From contig JALGQZ010000004.1 in the NCBI GenBank assembly GCA_023105745.1, forward strand, positions 69,243,112 to 69,307,111: a DNA stretch of 64,000 nucleotides, given 5' to 3'. The DNA is from Austropuccinia psidii (taxonomy: Eukaryota > Basidiomycota > Pucciniomycetes > Pucciniales > Sphaerophragmiaceae). The position numbers and the translations under genes are program-made. The notes beneath the pieces are model-generated. The model had not been told where the DNA came from. It ran no database searches and saw only the letters and a list, made by a program, of their open reading frames with translations. This document shows, piece by piece, positions 24,501-37,302 of the stretch (positions are counted from its first letter, which is position 1; each line of letters starts with the position of its first letter).

Positions 24501-25980
24501 CGCTCAGTTTGGAATGCATGGTGCCACAGCAATTGGATGGATGACCTTAGAGGGTACCAAAGCCGCTGGTACTGACCTTCATTCCAAGACGGCCAGCATT
24601 CTTGGCATTTCACGAAATGATGCAAAAGTCTTTAATTATTCTCGAATCTATGGTGCTGGGATCTCTCATGCGGTTCAGTTGCTTATGAAAGCCGACCCAC
24701 GGGCTACAAAAGAAGAGGCTACCAAACTTGCGAAACGTCTCTATGCTTCTACAAAAGGAGTGAAGAATTATCGTGGAGATGTGTTTGACTCTAAGTTTTG
24801 GTATGGTGGTACAGAAAGTTATTTGTTCAACACGCTGGAAAAGATTGCGTCGGCCGATTATCCACAAACACCGACGTTGAACTGTGGAATCACCAGAGCC
24901 TTGCGCAAGTGTCATCTTCCACGTCCCGGTCAGGGTTCGGATTTTATGACAAGTCGGGTTAATTGGGTTGTTCAGAGTAGCGGAGTGGATTATTTACATA
25001 TGTTGATAGTGGCTATGGACTATTTGCTTGATCGATATGGGATCAATGCAAGATACATGATTTCGGTCCATGATGAAATTCGATATTTATCGACATGGAA
25101 AGATAGACATCGCTGTGCTCTTGCCCTTCAAATTGCCAACCTTTGGACCAGATGTCAATTCGCTTACAAACTTGAAATGGATAATTTGCCTCAGGTATAG
25201 CTTATTTCTTCCGCTTCAAGCTTAATGATGTCTTAACGATTTGACTAATGAGTCTTGTTAAAATTGCATCTTTTCTGATGTTGTCAATGAAAGAGTTGCG
25301 CTTGGTTTTCAGCGGTGGATATTGATTATGTTCTTCGCAAGGAAGTGGATTTGCCCTGTACAACACCATCCAATCCAGATCCTATTCCACCTGGCCAATC
25401 ATTGAATATTTTACAGCTTTTGGAGTTCAACCCGGAAGGCCTTGGACAAGCTATTAAGTCACATCAAGCTGTTTGTCGTTCGCCGGAGCAAATGTCTGAA
25501 AGTCTGTCTTTAGAAGATTCTCATGATTTAAAACACCGGTGTACTCAATTGGAATGGCTTGAAGCTCAAGCAAGTCAAGATAAGGAAGAAATCAAGCGAC
25601 TTTGGAAAAAGGCGGAGTCACTAAGTTTTGCAAAATTCATTGAACAACAAGAAGCTGTTTTTCTTAAAAACGATGTTAAAAAGAAAATTGCCAACTTTTG
25701 TCAGACGTCCCAAAGCCTTACAGCGTCAGCTAATAAAAACATTGAGAGTATTCCGGAAGCTAAAGGATCAAAATCTACCCCTCCAAGTCATTCAAAAATA
25801 ACCATCCCATTACCATGGGCCAAAGCACTTGAGAATTCAACAATTGCTCGAACCAATTTATACAAAAAAAACGGAAAACACAACCTAGATCATAATGATG
25901 ATCCAGATTTAATGGCTTGGAAGTTATTTGACAATGCTGAATTAAATCAAAATTACCAAAACTTTGATCGTATAAGGTAA
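21538..25980 (+). CDS. MIP1: Mitochondrial DNA polymerase gamma catalytic subunit (MIP1 type), two exons
   Basis: Replicates and proofreads mitochondrial DNA; family A polymerase acting in the mitochondrial matrix. Exon 1 is 21538-25194 and exon 2 is 25294-25980, giving 1,447 residues. The N-terminus has an Arg-rich, then hydrophobic, segment (about residues 8-31) that fits a mitochondrial presequence, followed by the fungal-type NAVGVQLLPP region. The 3'-5' exonuclease motifs are DVE (161-163), HHVGFD (215-220) and YCARD (350-354). The polymerase motifs are A (DVDSEE, 974-979), B (RNDAK...NYSRIYGAG, from 1026) and C (HDE, 1178-1180). All are intact. Splicing joins ...NLPQ to SCAWFSAVDID, matching the conserved fungal junction. 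The last roughly 190 residues are a hydrophilic C-terminal extension like those known in fungal Mip1. Start choice among Met 1, 6 and 8 is open. The single host gene here with convincing selection. Confidence 0.95.
25195..25293 (+). other. MIP1: Intron of MIP1 (99 nt, phase 0)
   Basis: Donor GTATAG at 25195, a branch-like CTAAT near 25243-25250 and acceptor AAAG at 25290-25293. The donor supplies a TAG three bases in, so an unspliced message ends after residue 1220. A later AG at 25311-25312 would put exon 2 in the wrong frame; the acceptor at 25293 restores a conserved FSAVDID motif. Confidence 0.85.
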
Positions 25981-27889
25981 CAAACAACATTTTCTCACAA
26001 CCCAAGCAATACTTCCAGGTTAGTATCTGCGCGCTGCAAAAGAGCTATAAAACTTTACGTGTTGTCGATTTTTAAGTGTATTAATTTAAATTCATTGATA
26101 ACAATAATTCGTATAAAGCAATAATTCTAATACCAAAGTCACACTTTGCCATGTGTTTTTAGCTCTCTTTTTGTGGGAGAACTTTCATAATTAAAGATGA
26201 TTGTTTTGATTTTCGAATTCGAAAAGAACTTACATCTCAAAAACATAGAAATTCCATTTGAGATCGGACTATAAGGCTAAATAAATTTGTTTTTTTTTTT
26301 AAATTTGCATTCAAAATTTTTTAAGCGTTGTAAAAGTTGGCCTCGGATTACATCTCAAGAGGTTTTTTGTTTTTTATTCAACATTAAGAAATGAAGCTGT
26401 AACCTGCCAATATATAGAGATTTTTTCACCCTTTTTTTTGGAGAAAAATTCACTAGAAAAGGTTAAATCTTTGTTTTTTCAAAAACACTGAAAATGGATG
26501 AAAACAGCCAAACTGATTTCCAGTACTTTCCTCTACCTAACTGATGTCTAATTGAAACTTGCTTTTTGTTGGTGCAAGGTTTCCAATCGTTAAAGTAACT
26601 AGAACAGCTTGACCTTTATGTTAATCTTATGTCATAAAAAATGGTAACTACAAAGGTTCAGCTATGCTAAAGTGGACTTTCATGCTGCAATATCTTTTTT
26701 TGGATTCAGCATTTATTAGTACTCTTCAGCATAGTACATTAGATTTAAGCACAAAAAGAAAATGTTTGAAAGCAATCAAAACTCATATAATTTATTTTTT
26801 CCTTCAGGAATGCACCTTTTTGGTGAGGTGAAGCACTTTCTCTCAGCAACTATAGATAGCAAGCCAATCTATAATTTAGACTTTCCATTTTTTAAATGAG
26901 AAAATTTACAGATTAACATCTCCATTGCTTGCTTTTGAAACTTGATGTTTCATGAATGAACTTTGTAAATTATATTTTAAACTTTTTTCACTTGGAATAG
27001 TTTGATAGTTCATTTCTAGAAAATTTATTTAAGTCCCTACAAGCTGACTTGGAATGCTATCTCATCCCAGAAACTTTATCAAAACCTATAATCAAGTCCT
27101 AACTATATATAAGCTGAAATAAATTCTCATGATGTGCCTGTTCAATGGGAGGTTCCAATATCATTGGGCATCTACCACTGAATCTGTGATTTTTTTAGCT
27201 TTGTTTTTGTTGTACCATTATGATACATGGCTTTTGTTACTTATTAGATTTTTTGAAAAACAAAATCATGACACATGAATTTAAAAAAATATATACAATT
27301 ATTAGATCCATGTTTGTAAATACAATCAAATTTGAATATCATTCTGAATGAATGCTTTATTTAAGCCCCTGAAAATTGAAAATTTTAGAAAGTGTTTTGA
27401 GTTAAAAATTTGAAAAATAAGATAGAAATAGAAACTAAAAAAGAAATTATTGTTCATAAAATTCTGCGCTGGGACTGTAAAGTACCAGTACTCTTTTGTT
27501 TCTTTTGGTAATAAGACAAGAAAATAAGTTGATGAAGTCTTGTAGCTAGCTATTCAATATTAGTATTTCATACATGATTACTGCTTTAAATAGAATATAG
27601 AATCTTCTTTGTACTCAAAGATCCTATGTTTTGTCAATTATTTTTGTATCCTTAACTCATGTAAAAGTGTGTGTTACTAAAAGGTAATTTTTCTCTATGT
27701 TTGACAAAGAAATTTCAGTTGTTTTGACTTGATAGTTAATATTTAATTGTAATTTAGATATTTTGAACCATTATGTGATAATCCTGAGAGCTCTAATTCC
27801 AAAATTCCTGAGGATATTTGCAATCCACCATCTTTTTCTGAAGACTTCCACTCTTTACCTAACGTCTCAATTTAAAAATTTCCAAAAAG
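25981..27889. other. AT-rich stretch without recognisable genes
   Basis: Downstream of MIP1. The first roughly 150 bases probably hold its 3' untranslated region and polyadenylation signal. Beyond that there are only short chance frames, T-runs and no repeat I can match to the rest of the window. Confidence 0.5.
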
Positions 27890-29210
27890 ACAACCAAATA
27901 ATTCCTTTATAGCTGTTTCAACCTGTAAGACAGCAATATGGAATTAGTAAAGCATATTACCACCAATATCCACTGACAGGTGAGGAAAAGGGTGCAAATT
28001 ACTTACTTAATAATAGCAGTATTTACTATCCATATGGAAAGAGAATAAAGATAAAAATACATCCAATAGATTAGTTAGCTGGGGAAAAAATCCCCAGGGG
28101 AGGAAATAGTGACCAATATGTGTGTGGAGTTGACAAACCAATCCTTTCATGTTGAAATTTCAGCTGTATAAATAGTGAACAGCTGTATTGACTTTTTTGG
28201 GAAAATATACCTTGGCCATATTGGGAAATGCACTGAGTTTATCGAAATACCCACAGTATGCAGCTGAATTGTCCATAAGGTTCAATTCCATACAGATTGT
28301 TCTGAATTCATTCTTTATAGATGAATTGAGTTGTCCAGAGAGGTATTAGATCTTTCAAACCTTGACAAATGATTTGAATAACTTCCTCTTTAATATCTCT
28401 TGAATATCCCTGGCTAGTATTCCCTTGGAGGAATACTGCATAACTGAATGGGCAAGGTGATTGGAATCCTTGAAGGGACTTCTTGAAGTCCTACTCACTA
28501 CCCCATGGATTATAAATTGATGTTCCTGAATCCTCCCTTTGAAATTGGGCTTGAAGATTGGTGACTTATCTTCAGATGGTAGAATTGAATCTTGAAGATT
28601 TTTCCATTGAATTTCTGAGGGATAAATGGGGCATAATGGTGTAAAAAGCCATATATGTTTTAGGTTGATTTCCTGAAAGTTTTTGGTCCAAAATTCAAGG
28701 GGGGGTCATTTAGACTTGGAATAATTTGTCCAAAAATGAATGGTGATTGGTGGCCCTCTAGTAACTTCTGGGAGCCACTGCTTGATTCTTGGGTGGTTCA
28801 TGGTGGTTATTGGTCAATTTGGTACTTCTGGCTATGGAGGAATTTCTGGCCAACCTGTGGTTGTGGAAATAATACTTAGCTGCATTAGCTATATACCAAA
28901 ATGGGGAATAGGGGTTCTATAGACCATGGGATGCAACATTTGGAGTGTGGCCAACAGACTGGAATTTTATGGCCCAAAGGAGGACCAAATAGCCCAAATT
29001 CTCAATGGAAGGGGTTAGGAAAAAAGGGCCCTGGGATGATGGTGAGGCCTCCTAAGGACCAAATGAAGGGGAATTTCTCTGGGAAAATTATTTATGGTGA
29101 AGGCCCAGGAGGGCCCATTGAGATGGTTGTGGCCCCAGGGGCCACAGAGCCGAAGAATAGCCATTTGGCCACAAGATGGCTATGAAACAGAATTACCAGA
29201 AGTACATCAA
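27890..29210 (-). repeat. Decayed T3-C remnant (LTR and 3' noncoding part)
   Basis: Bases from about 27890 align by eye with the T3-C LTR at 55430-55640, including a run resembling GACAGGTGAGG and the LTR hairpin (28079-28097). Later bases are GC-richer, with repeated GGCCC blocks (28900-29180), resembling in character the GC-rich segment of C1 near 38640-38850. Open frames in this GC-rich part are low-complexity and I do not call them genes. Confidence 0.45.
28079..28097. repeat. T3-C LTR hairpin, remnant copy
   Basis: CTGGGGA, AAAAA loop, TCCCCAG: a perfect 7-bp stem. Counterparts lie at 37678-37697 and 55607-55625. Confidence 0.7.
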
Positions 29211-29299
29211 TGGGGGGTCATGCCCATGGTTTTGAAAAATATCAAATTTCAGATTAATAAGAAATGAGAGGATATTGTAATTTATCAAGCTGAATATGA

Positions 29300-31674
29300 A
29301 ATTAAAAAGCAAAACCACAAACCAAATTTCACTGAAAATGTTCTGTGGTAATGGCTCTAAAGAAGATGTTTTCTTAAATACAATCATATTGCATTTCTTT
29401 CATTGCAGTGCTGAATATATGAGTCAGTTCTTTACCAGGCTTTATTCCTCAATTTGATAATTGTAGAAATTGGTATTAAATTTTCTTGAATTTCAAATTA
29501 ATTGAAAATAAGATATCATTATAATAGAGTGATAAGAGAACAAATCTGTTCAAAGTATATAATTTTGGCCAAATTTTACTTTGAGGAGCTTTTCAGTATC
29601 ATCAAGAATTTATCCATTATGAAGCCACTTGTTTACATATGATATTTAATTCAAACAAATAGTGAAATACATTTTCAATTGAAGCTCCTGATTTTGATGT
29701 TATATTTCCAGAATATGGAATTGGTCCTCCTTCTCTGAAAAAACAAATCTGAAATTTCCCACTTTCACTTCATATCCTTGTTGTGTGTATAGCTTTTTTT
29801 GTCTTTATCTTTCTCACATTGATGATGTAGAAGTCTTTTGATAGCTTGAACCCTAAATCCTAGTCAATTATCAATTGATGATTTTCAGGGAGAGTTTGGC
29901 TTTCCTCAATTGAAAGGAGATTTCTTTCTTTAATTTGGAAACTATATCTTTATTTTATTTTCTGGACCTCAATTTCATGGTGTGGAGATGAAACTTTGAT
30001 TAAAAATCTAGTACTTATCCTTCCCTCAAAATTCATATAAGGTGAAATTATGAAAAACTACTAATTTTAACAGCTTTGGGAGAAAACCACACCAAGATTA
30101 TTGTTTTTAACCTTCCTAGTAAAAAACATAATTATAAACAATTATTGTTTTACCAACAATAAAAAATTTATACAAAAATAATCTACAAGAAATATTTATG
30201 GCTACAAAAGAAATTTTGTTAAAAGAACTTTCAGTTACAATTGATTTAGAAAAGAGCTGAAAGAAATATATATAAGAAAGGAGTCTTCAAAAATAATATT
30301 AAAGCAAAAAATGCCCAAAAGTTCCCAGAGTGAATTTGTGAACAAAGTGAAAAAGCTAAAAGTGATGAAAGATGCTTCAATTAATATTTGGGGTGGTTCA
30401 AGGGTAAAATGACTCCAATGATTTTTTAATGTGTATAAAATGTTTAAAATGATTTAAAAATGGTTTTTTCAATCTTTTATTGATTGGTTTAAGAAATTTT
30501 AAACTGATTATGAAAGGAAAAGATTCTAACATGGCGAGAAAAGTGGGAAAAAGAAGAGATTATTTTGTAGCCATCAATTGTCTTTTTAAAAAATGAAAAT
30601 TAATTCTAATAAGGCATGAGAAAAACACTGAAAGAAAAAAAGCCAATTATTGAATCATTGAAACCTGGTGTCAATCAAAAAAGTGCTGGTTTCAGCCATT
30701 TTCAGTCCTATGAATCAGCCATTGCTATAGTAATAGTTGGCTATGATCCTCAAAAACCTGTAAGAATGTGTGTTAGAGAAATTAAAAAGCATTTGAAACT
30801 AGGTCTATGGCTTCTTTTACCATCTTTGAAACAGTTAAAACTTCCCTGGCTGGTATCAAAACCTCATCATCAATTGATTCACAGACCCTGTGATTCAATT
30901 TCAGGGCAGAAGTAATGAACCTTTGAGTAAATTTTGACATCTAAGGCCTTCCAGAAAGGAATGTGGTGGAGTCTGGTACCATTGGAGCCAAGATTTGTTT
31001 TCACCCCAAACATTAATCTTTCAAATTTATTTTTCTTTAATTCCTCATAATGTATTATACTTAAACTTTTGCATATGTAACTCAATTGAAAAACTAAAAT
31101 ACAGAACTGTAATTTTTAATTCCAAAAATGTAAATTTAAGTTTACTTATGTAATAGACATTAAAGTTTTGAAATATAAATTGAAAATAAGACAAATCCTC
31201 ATAACTTCTAAAACACACACCACACCTCAATCTTAACACAAAACTGGATGGTTAGCAACTCATGTGGTATGAGTTAAACTAATATCTCTAAGAGCTTCAG
31301 ATTTTAATACATTAAATACTAAAGAAGTAATTTAAGCTTATTTAGAGTTGAGCTACAGAAATTTAACTCAGAGGTGACCCCACATAATTTTTTTTATGAG
31401 GAATCCAATGCTGAAATAATTTGTACGTTTTTATTCATTTGGAAAAATTATAACAAGCTTCATCAACTTTTTTCCAAAAAATATTTTATATTTTAATATT
31501 TTTGTTAAAAATATTTTCTTACATTTTTTTTGTTAATATTAAGATTTCATGCTAAATATTATTTTTATATTTAAGTTTTGTTTATATATTTAAAGAAATT
31601 TATTATTTTCTGTTATAAATTACTTCAATTTTTTGTGGTCTTTTGGGTATCTGAAAATACCTCTGGGGCTCACA
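29300..31674 (-). repeat. LTR-E copy 2
   Basis: On the minus strand it starts TGTGAGCCCCAGAGG at 31674. Much of 30390-31400 is an inverted copy of 36000-37020, for example the block near 30850-30990 against 36390-36530. The left end is uncertain and may be anywhere between 29210 and 30150. Open frames such as 30616-30915 are inside this repeat and recur in degenerate form in the other copy. Confidence 0.55.
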
Positions 31675-31811
31675 TCAATTGATGACCAAGTTTCTATCAA
31701 TGTTGCCTCATTTTCCAGGCTCTTTCCTGAATTTTCAACACTCCTTATTCTCTATTTACTGGTTCTATTCTAATTGATAATTTCTTATTATTGCTTTCTT
31801 ATGTCATTTAT

Positions 31812-34800
31812 TATAAGATTTGTCTATGGAACTGTTGATAATATTACTATTTATCAACAGTACTATGACTGTTCTTATGAACTATAATAAAAGATTATTA
31901 TAACCACAATTAAATAATTAATCATGTGATTATTTATTTTACTTGAAATACACTACTAGTGATTATAACAGTAAGCAGTAATTTTCTACAAGAATCAATT
32001 ATAAGAAGAATTCAACAATAAAGAAATGTCTTTATTAAAATATTAAAATCATTTTGATATATAATTATCTTTTCCAAGAATAATTATAAAGATAACTCTT
32101 GAAGAAAACTATTACTAGAAAAAATTTTAAGAATGAAGATAAATCACTCAATAATACTCCAAAGAGCTTATTGAAAGATAATAGTAGAGAAATTTGATGG
32201 GTAATTGTGGATTTAAAAGGATCAAACTTGATTTATAACAAAATTGCAACAATATATAGTTGATTTCTATGATTTCACGCCTTTCTTATTTATTCTGAAA
32301 GAATAAAACACTTAAGAAAAGATTAACTAATACTTGTTGGTAATAATGGTATAATTGAATAAGGTTATTATTTGGAAAAAACAGCAAGAGATGGCCTCTT
32401 TTAAGTCAACAAAAGCTCACAGAGGCATTCCATGGAGCACACTGAAAAAAACTTGAGTGAGAAAATAATAAACCTTTTTGTATTATTGATTGCATCATCT
32501 GTTGCCACATAAGATTATCATAATTATTTAATTGATGCTTTCACATGACTACCAACCCATTTATGGTTAATAATAAAAGGAGTAACAATTTTAAATATTC
32601 TTTTACTTCAAAATAGTCATTGATTTCTCAAATTTATCAATGTTATTGGCAATTTAATCACAGATTGTATTTTCTGTGAATTTTTGAAGAGTCAATGTTT
32701 CATGTGGAATCTTAAAAATGGACTGTAAGTAAAGCCTTTAATTTTACCTATAGAAGTATTATTCTTTTTGGTTTCTTTATGAATCATACTGTTCTTAATT
32801 GTTCCTGAAAGTTTCAGAAATATTTATTATGAATTGTATTTTTAATGAATTTTGAATTTTTTACCTCAATTCTATGTAGAATTGCAAATAGCACTATATT
32901 ACTGGTTGCTATTAGGTAAATCAATGGATACTAGTCCAAAACGGGTTTTAATGACTCTTTTAGGGTTTATCAATGGAAAATAATTAAGAATTGACATGGT
33001 TACAGGAGTCCAAGTTGCTCTTTACATCCTTGGAAGGTCAAAATAGCAGCTTATTTGCAATTTTCTTATGATTTAATGAGATCTCAACTTGGTAAGTAAG
33101 TTCCCAAAAGGTTTTAATAAAATAATTGTGCTAAGATCAGCCATGGATTCAAGTGTTAGAGCTATCCACACCTCAGAGGCCTCAGAAGTTGGGTACCCTG
33201 GCTCTCTTTGATGTCTTTTGTCCCCCTTGACTATTTTTCACATCAAAATAGAAATTCAGGCTTCAAGACTGATATCCACTATGGGTGTACCAAATGTTTA
33301 TGCAAGAATACCATAATATTAAGTGCCACAAAAATGCATAAAACTATACTTAATGTATATGTAACATGGTATTTCTCACATTACCATTATTATGGTGTGA
33401 AATTGAGAAAAACAAAAGTTTTCACAATTCTTTTATGTGGTATTGAAGCATCTTCCATATTACCACCTCATAGAGTTAATTTGAGCTTATTCACTCTATG
33501 GAGCTACCATAGGTGAATTTTTGTGTAGAATCCCAATCTGGCCCAAAACCTACAGATTTCCTTACTCAATGTCAGGGTGACTCTATGATATATATTCCAA
33601 ATGATAATAAAAACTATAACTCTGAGTGTGACACGAAAATGATGATGATATTAAAGTGAGAATATGAGTAAAAGGGCTATACTAAAATAATTTAGTGATG
33701 GTGAGTGCTGCTGATAGCCCTGGGTGCAGTGTTTGTCTGTTGGTTTACAATAACAAACCCTACAATAATTAAACTTATAATTATAACCTGTTAAATTCTA
33801 AGGGTACCACTTTTCAAGGAGTTATACCACGTAAGAATATTAAGAACAGGATGCTGGATTTGCTTCTTGGTGAGGCAAAGCCTCCTTTTATCTTGTTCTG
33901 GGGTAGTGGGAGGTGGTTTACCTCTGCACATGACCACAGAGTGAAAGTTTTAACTACTGTGGGCTGGTTTGTGGTTCCATACACTAAATACAGGCTAGTA
34001 TTGGGTTGAAATGTGGCTTTAGAGCCACAAGTAGTCATTTTTACCCTATACAGGGTGAAAATTTTCACCAATGGAGTTTACAGGTGTGTTCTGGTGCTTC
34101 TGACGCGTCAGAAGCTGTACAGAACCTGTATGGACCTCTGTATTTGACTTAACTATGATGCATTGAAGTATAAATAAGCTTCTGCATCTGTTTGACACCT
34201 CATAATCATACTTATGGGATAGTATCCCACTATTAGGCTGTATTGGCCAAACTGTGGGATTTTGACCATAAAACAGCCATAGCCTTGTCAGCTTTTGAGA
34301 TATCAACCTCAAAATTGGTTCGGTGTGTAGCCCTGCATGTGTTTTACACAATGGTACATCATTTGATATGGCTATCATTCAAAATGGCAAAGTTATTCCA
34401 TGTACAAGTATTTTTGTACATATGAATGTTCTGGCCAAAAGCTGTACTGGGCTTGTTTGCCCCATAAAATTTGTTCTAGTTGAGATATAAGGAAATGGAT
34501 GATACCATCAGATAGCCCTGATTGTGTTCTTTCCAAAAAAACCCCACTTTAGGTATCCCACACTAAAACTGTAGAAGTTAGATGAGAGGTGAATATTTTG
34601 TTCAGCCTTATTTGGCCTGAATTTGACCATAACTTCTGTAATACTGGTGCTAGCTCAGTTTGGCTGGTACCATTGGATAGACCTGAAATTTGGCTCAGCT
34701 CCATGTTTTGGTGGTATCTTGGCTATACCATTGGTTTATGGTATTTTGGCTGTCATGCTTGTGCTCTGGTTTCGAGTCATGGGCTGACACTCAATAAAAA

Positions 34801-34937
34801 GTTATTTATCTTTTCTGAAATCAAAAATGATAAATTTTGAATATAGGAATGACTTATGGGTTATGCATAGTTCGAAAAGCACTTTTAAAGGTAATTGTGG
34901 CCTATTTGGGTATGTAAAATATACCTCCAGGCTCACA
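31812..34937 (-). repeat. Solo T3-A LTR, split by a solo T3-B LTR
   Basis: On the minus strand it starts TGTGAGCCTGGAGG (34937) and ends CAAATCTTATA (31812; the terminal CA is mutated). It is flanked by a perfect 5-bp direct repeat TTTAT (31807-31811 and 34938-34942). Without the inner insertion it is about 1.9 kb, like the A1 LTR. No internal element sequence adjoins it, so it is a solo LTR left by LTR-LTR recombination. Confidence 0.85.
33570..34789 (-). repeat. Solo T3-B LTR (1,220 bp) nested in the T3-A LTR
   Basis: On the minus strand it starts TGTCAGCC (34789) and ends CCCTGACA (33570), with direct repeats CTCAA at 33565-33569 and 34790-34794. The A1 LTR shows the empty site (ACTCAATAAAAAG in reverse complement order, near 4593-4607). 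It holds a perfect 20-bp palindrome at 34096-34115. Confidence 0.9.
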
Positions 34938-34942
34938 TTTAT

Positions 34943-35657
34943 CAAAGAAAAGCTATTACAATTGATAGTTTATTCAGTATCTTTCACTCTACTGAATCTT
35001 TTGGTGAGCTGTTTTATGGTTGGTGGAACTCCATGGAATTGAATAATGCATTTACTTCAAGGAAACCCCTTTTATATTTTCTCAATGGGAATAATTTTTC
35101 TCTTTCACTGGATATTCATTGAAATTTTTCATAGCATGGGAGCTTACCTTCTGATGAGCTTGTTGGTTATAGTTTATTTTTATCAATTGAACCAGAACCC
35201 ATATCATTCCCCCAATGTAAATTATCTTAAAATTTCCTTTTATAAATGAACCAAGATTTCTGTAGTTTTTAGCTATTCATTTATAGATGACCAATAGGAT
35301 AATCCTCATGTAAAGGTTTTTCAAATTTCTTAAATCTTTGGGTGTGGGTGAGATTTTTAATTCACCAAAAAATCTCAACTGAAAGAATGTAAGTAATAGT
35401 GAGGATAAAATATGACTAACTACTTTTGATTTTAGCTTCCTCTTTATTTGATATATTGGCATATTTTATTGCAATCCTCCTTTGTGGACTGTTGATTCTG
35501 ATTCCTGTCATTTTGTTCCCTTGGAATTATCTTCTCTTTTTCTTTGGAATAATCAGACAGGTGTGCTCTGGTATGTGTTTCTTATTTATTTCTTTGTTCC
35601 AGGTTTCACTAATTAATTGGGTGAGTGTATTGTGCTCCTATTTAGTGAGAATATGGA
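34943..35657. other. No recognisable gene
   Basis: Continuous with 31675-31806 before the solo LTR inserted. It contains short AT-driven frames with hydrophobic translations (for example 35426-35707, which runs into LTR-E). I see no domain, and the frame crosses a repeat boundary. Confidence 0.4.
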
Positions 35658-37055
35658 TAGTAGCCTTAGCAGTATTTTCATATACTCAAAATACCACAAA
35701 AAAATAATTCATTTATAAATAAAAATAAAGCTTCCCTTTTGAAGTATAAAAAGAAGAATTAAAATAAAAACATGAAATATAAGTATAAAAATAAAATTTA
35801 TAATTGAAATTCAACAAAGAGGTTACATTAAAATTTAAAAATGCAAAAATATTTTTTTATGTGAAATAATGAAGTAAAAATGTATTTTTACCAAAAATAT
35901 TGTTTGGAAAGAGTTAATACAAATTAATTTAACTTTTTTTCAAAAAAATAAACATGTAAAATTAATTCCACCATTGGATTCCTCATAAAAAATCATGCAC
36001 GGTCCCCTCTGGGTGAGAATTCTGTAACTCAACTCCAAATAAGTTTACTTTGGGTTTCTATTATTTTCATTATGAAAATCTGATAATAATCAAAAATTCA
36101 ATTTAATTCACATCAAATTTGGTGTTATGAATCAATTCTGGTGCTAAAATTGAGGTTTGGTGTGTAGTTTAGAAGTTATGAGGAGTTGAAGTATTTTCAA
36201 TTGAAATGTCAAAATGTGCACATGAATTACATAAGTGAACTCAAATTTGCATATGTGGAATTAATAATTACAGTTTTCTACTGTAGTTTCTCAATTGAAT
36301 TAAATGTGTAAACTGTAAGTATAATAAATAATGAGGAATCCAAAAATAAATAAATTGGAAAGATTAATTCTGAGGGGAAAAAGGAATCATGGCTCCAAGG
36401 GTGCCAGACTACTCCAAATTTCTTTCTGAAAGGTTCCAGATGTTAAAATTCACACAAAACTTTGTTACCTATGGCCTGGAATTGAGTCATAGGGTCTGTG
36501 ACTCAATTGATGTTGAGGTTTTGATACCCATCATTCCAGTTTTAACTGTTGCCAAGAGGGTGAAACTACCCTTAAAGCAAAACAAGCTTAACAAAAACAT
36601 TTTAACTGGTTTTAAGGTCTCTTACCCACATATCAAAATGCTTTGAAGGCTATTAACCAAGTATTACTATAGCAGTGGCTGGCTCAAAGGACTAAGAAGG
36701 CTAAAACCAGCCCTTTTTTGGTCCAAACCAGAGCTCAATGATTTCATAACTGAATTTTCTGCTGTAAATTCTTTTAATAACAACTTATTGGAGTAAACTT
36801 TACCTTTTTTAGGAAGAGAATTGGTGGCTATAAAAGAATACCTTCTTTGTCCCACTTTTTTCTTCATTTTAGAATGTTTTCCTTTTATAACTAAGTTAAA
36901 AACTGTTAAAAAAATCAATAAAATATTGCAACCACCCTGTTTAAATCATTTTAAACCCTTTAACCACATGAAAAAGCACTATAATCAATTTTACCCTTGA
37001 ACCACTGAAAAAGTAAATTAAACCCTCTCTTATCACTCTTAGCTTTGTCATTTTG
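35658..37055 (+). repeat. LTR-E copy 3
   Basis: Starts with a decayed LTR-E head (TAGTAGCCTTAGCAG at 35658), then the ATTTTC...CCACAAA pattern. It mirrors copy 2 at 31674. It is cut at 37056 by a T3-C LTR. Confidence 0.6.
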
Positions 37056-37302
37056 TGTCACAGGGGCTCTTGGACAGAAAAACAAGAGTGGCCTGGCACT
37101 TAGAAATCAGGGAACTCACTTGGAAGACTCCAAAAGAATAAAGAAAATAAAAATAAAGAATTGAATTTCTCTAAGAAGAATGCAAGCACAAAGATGATAT
37201 GCAATAAGAGAAATGGCAAGCCAAATGGCCAAAGATCCAACCAAGTAAGTCCTTGTCACTTTTTCAACCTTCCAAAATGAACAATGGAATTAGTAAGGAT
37301 AT
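37056..37302 (-). repeat. T3-C LTR fragment interrupted by C1
   Basis: Begins TGTCACAGGGGCTCTT, like the C1 LTR end at 37303, and follows it in diverged form to ...GTAAGGATAT. There the C1 LTR starts, in place of the expected GGCCACC. It is the left piece of an older T3-C LTR into which C1 inserted. Confidence 0.65.

Noticed and set aside
25311..25315. Second gene starting at 25315 (GTG) after MIP1
   Set aside because: With the acceptor at 25293 this frame continues MIP1 exactly at its conserved C-terminal motif.
28740..29185. Gly-rich ORFs in the T3-C remnant
   Set aside because: Low-complexity translation of a GC-rich repeat, with no support from other copies.
35426..35707. 93-codon hydrophobic ORF as a membrane protein gene
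   Set aside because: AT-rich DNA gives hydrophobic translations, and the frame runs into the LTR-E head at 35658.
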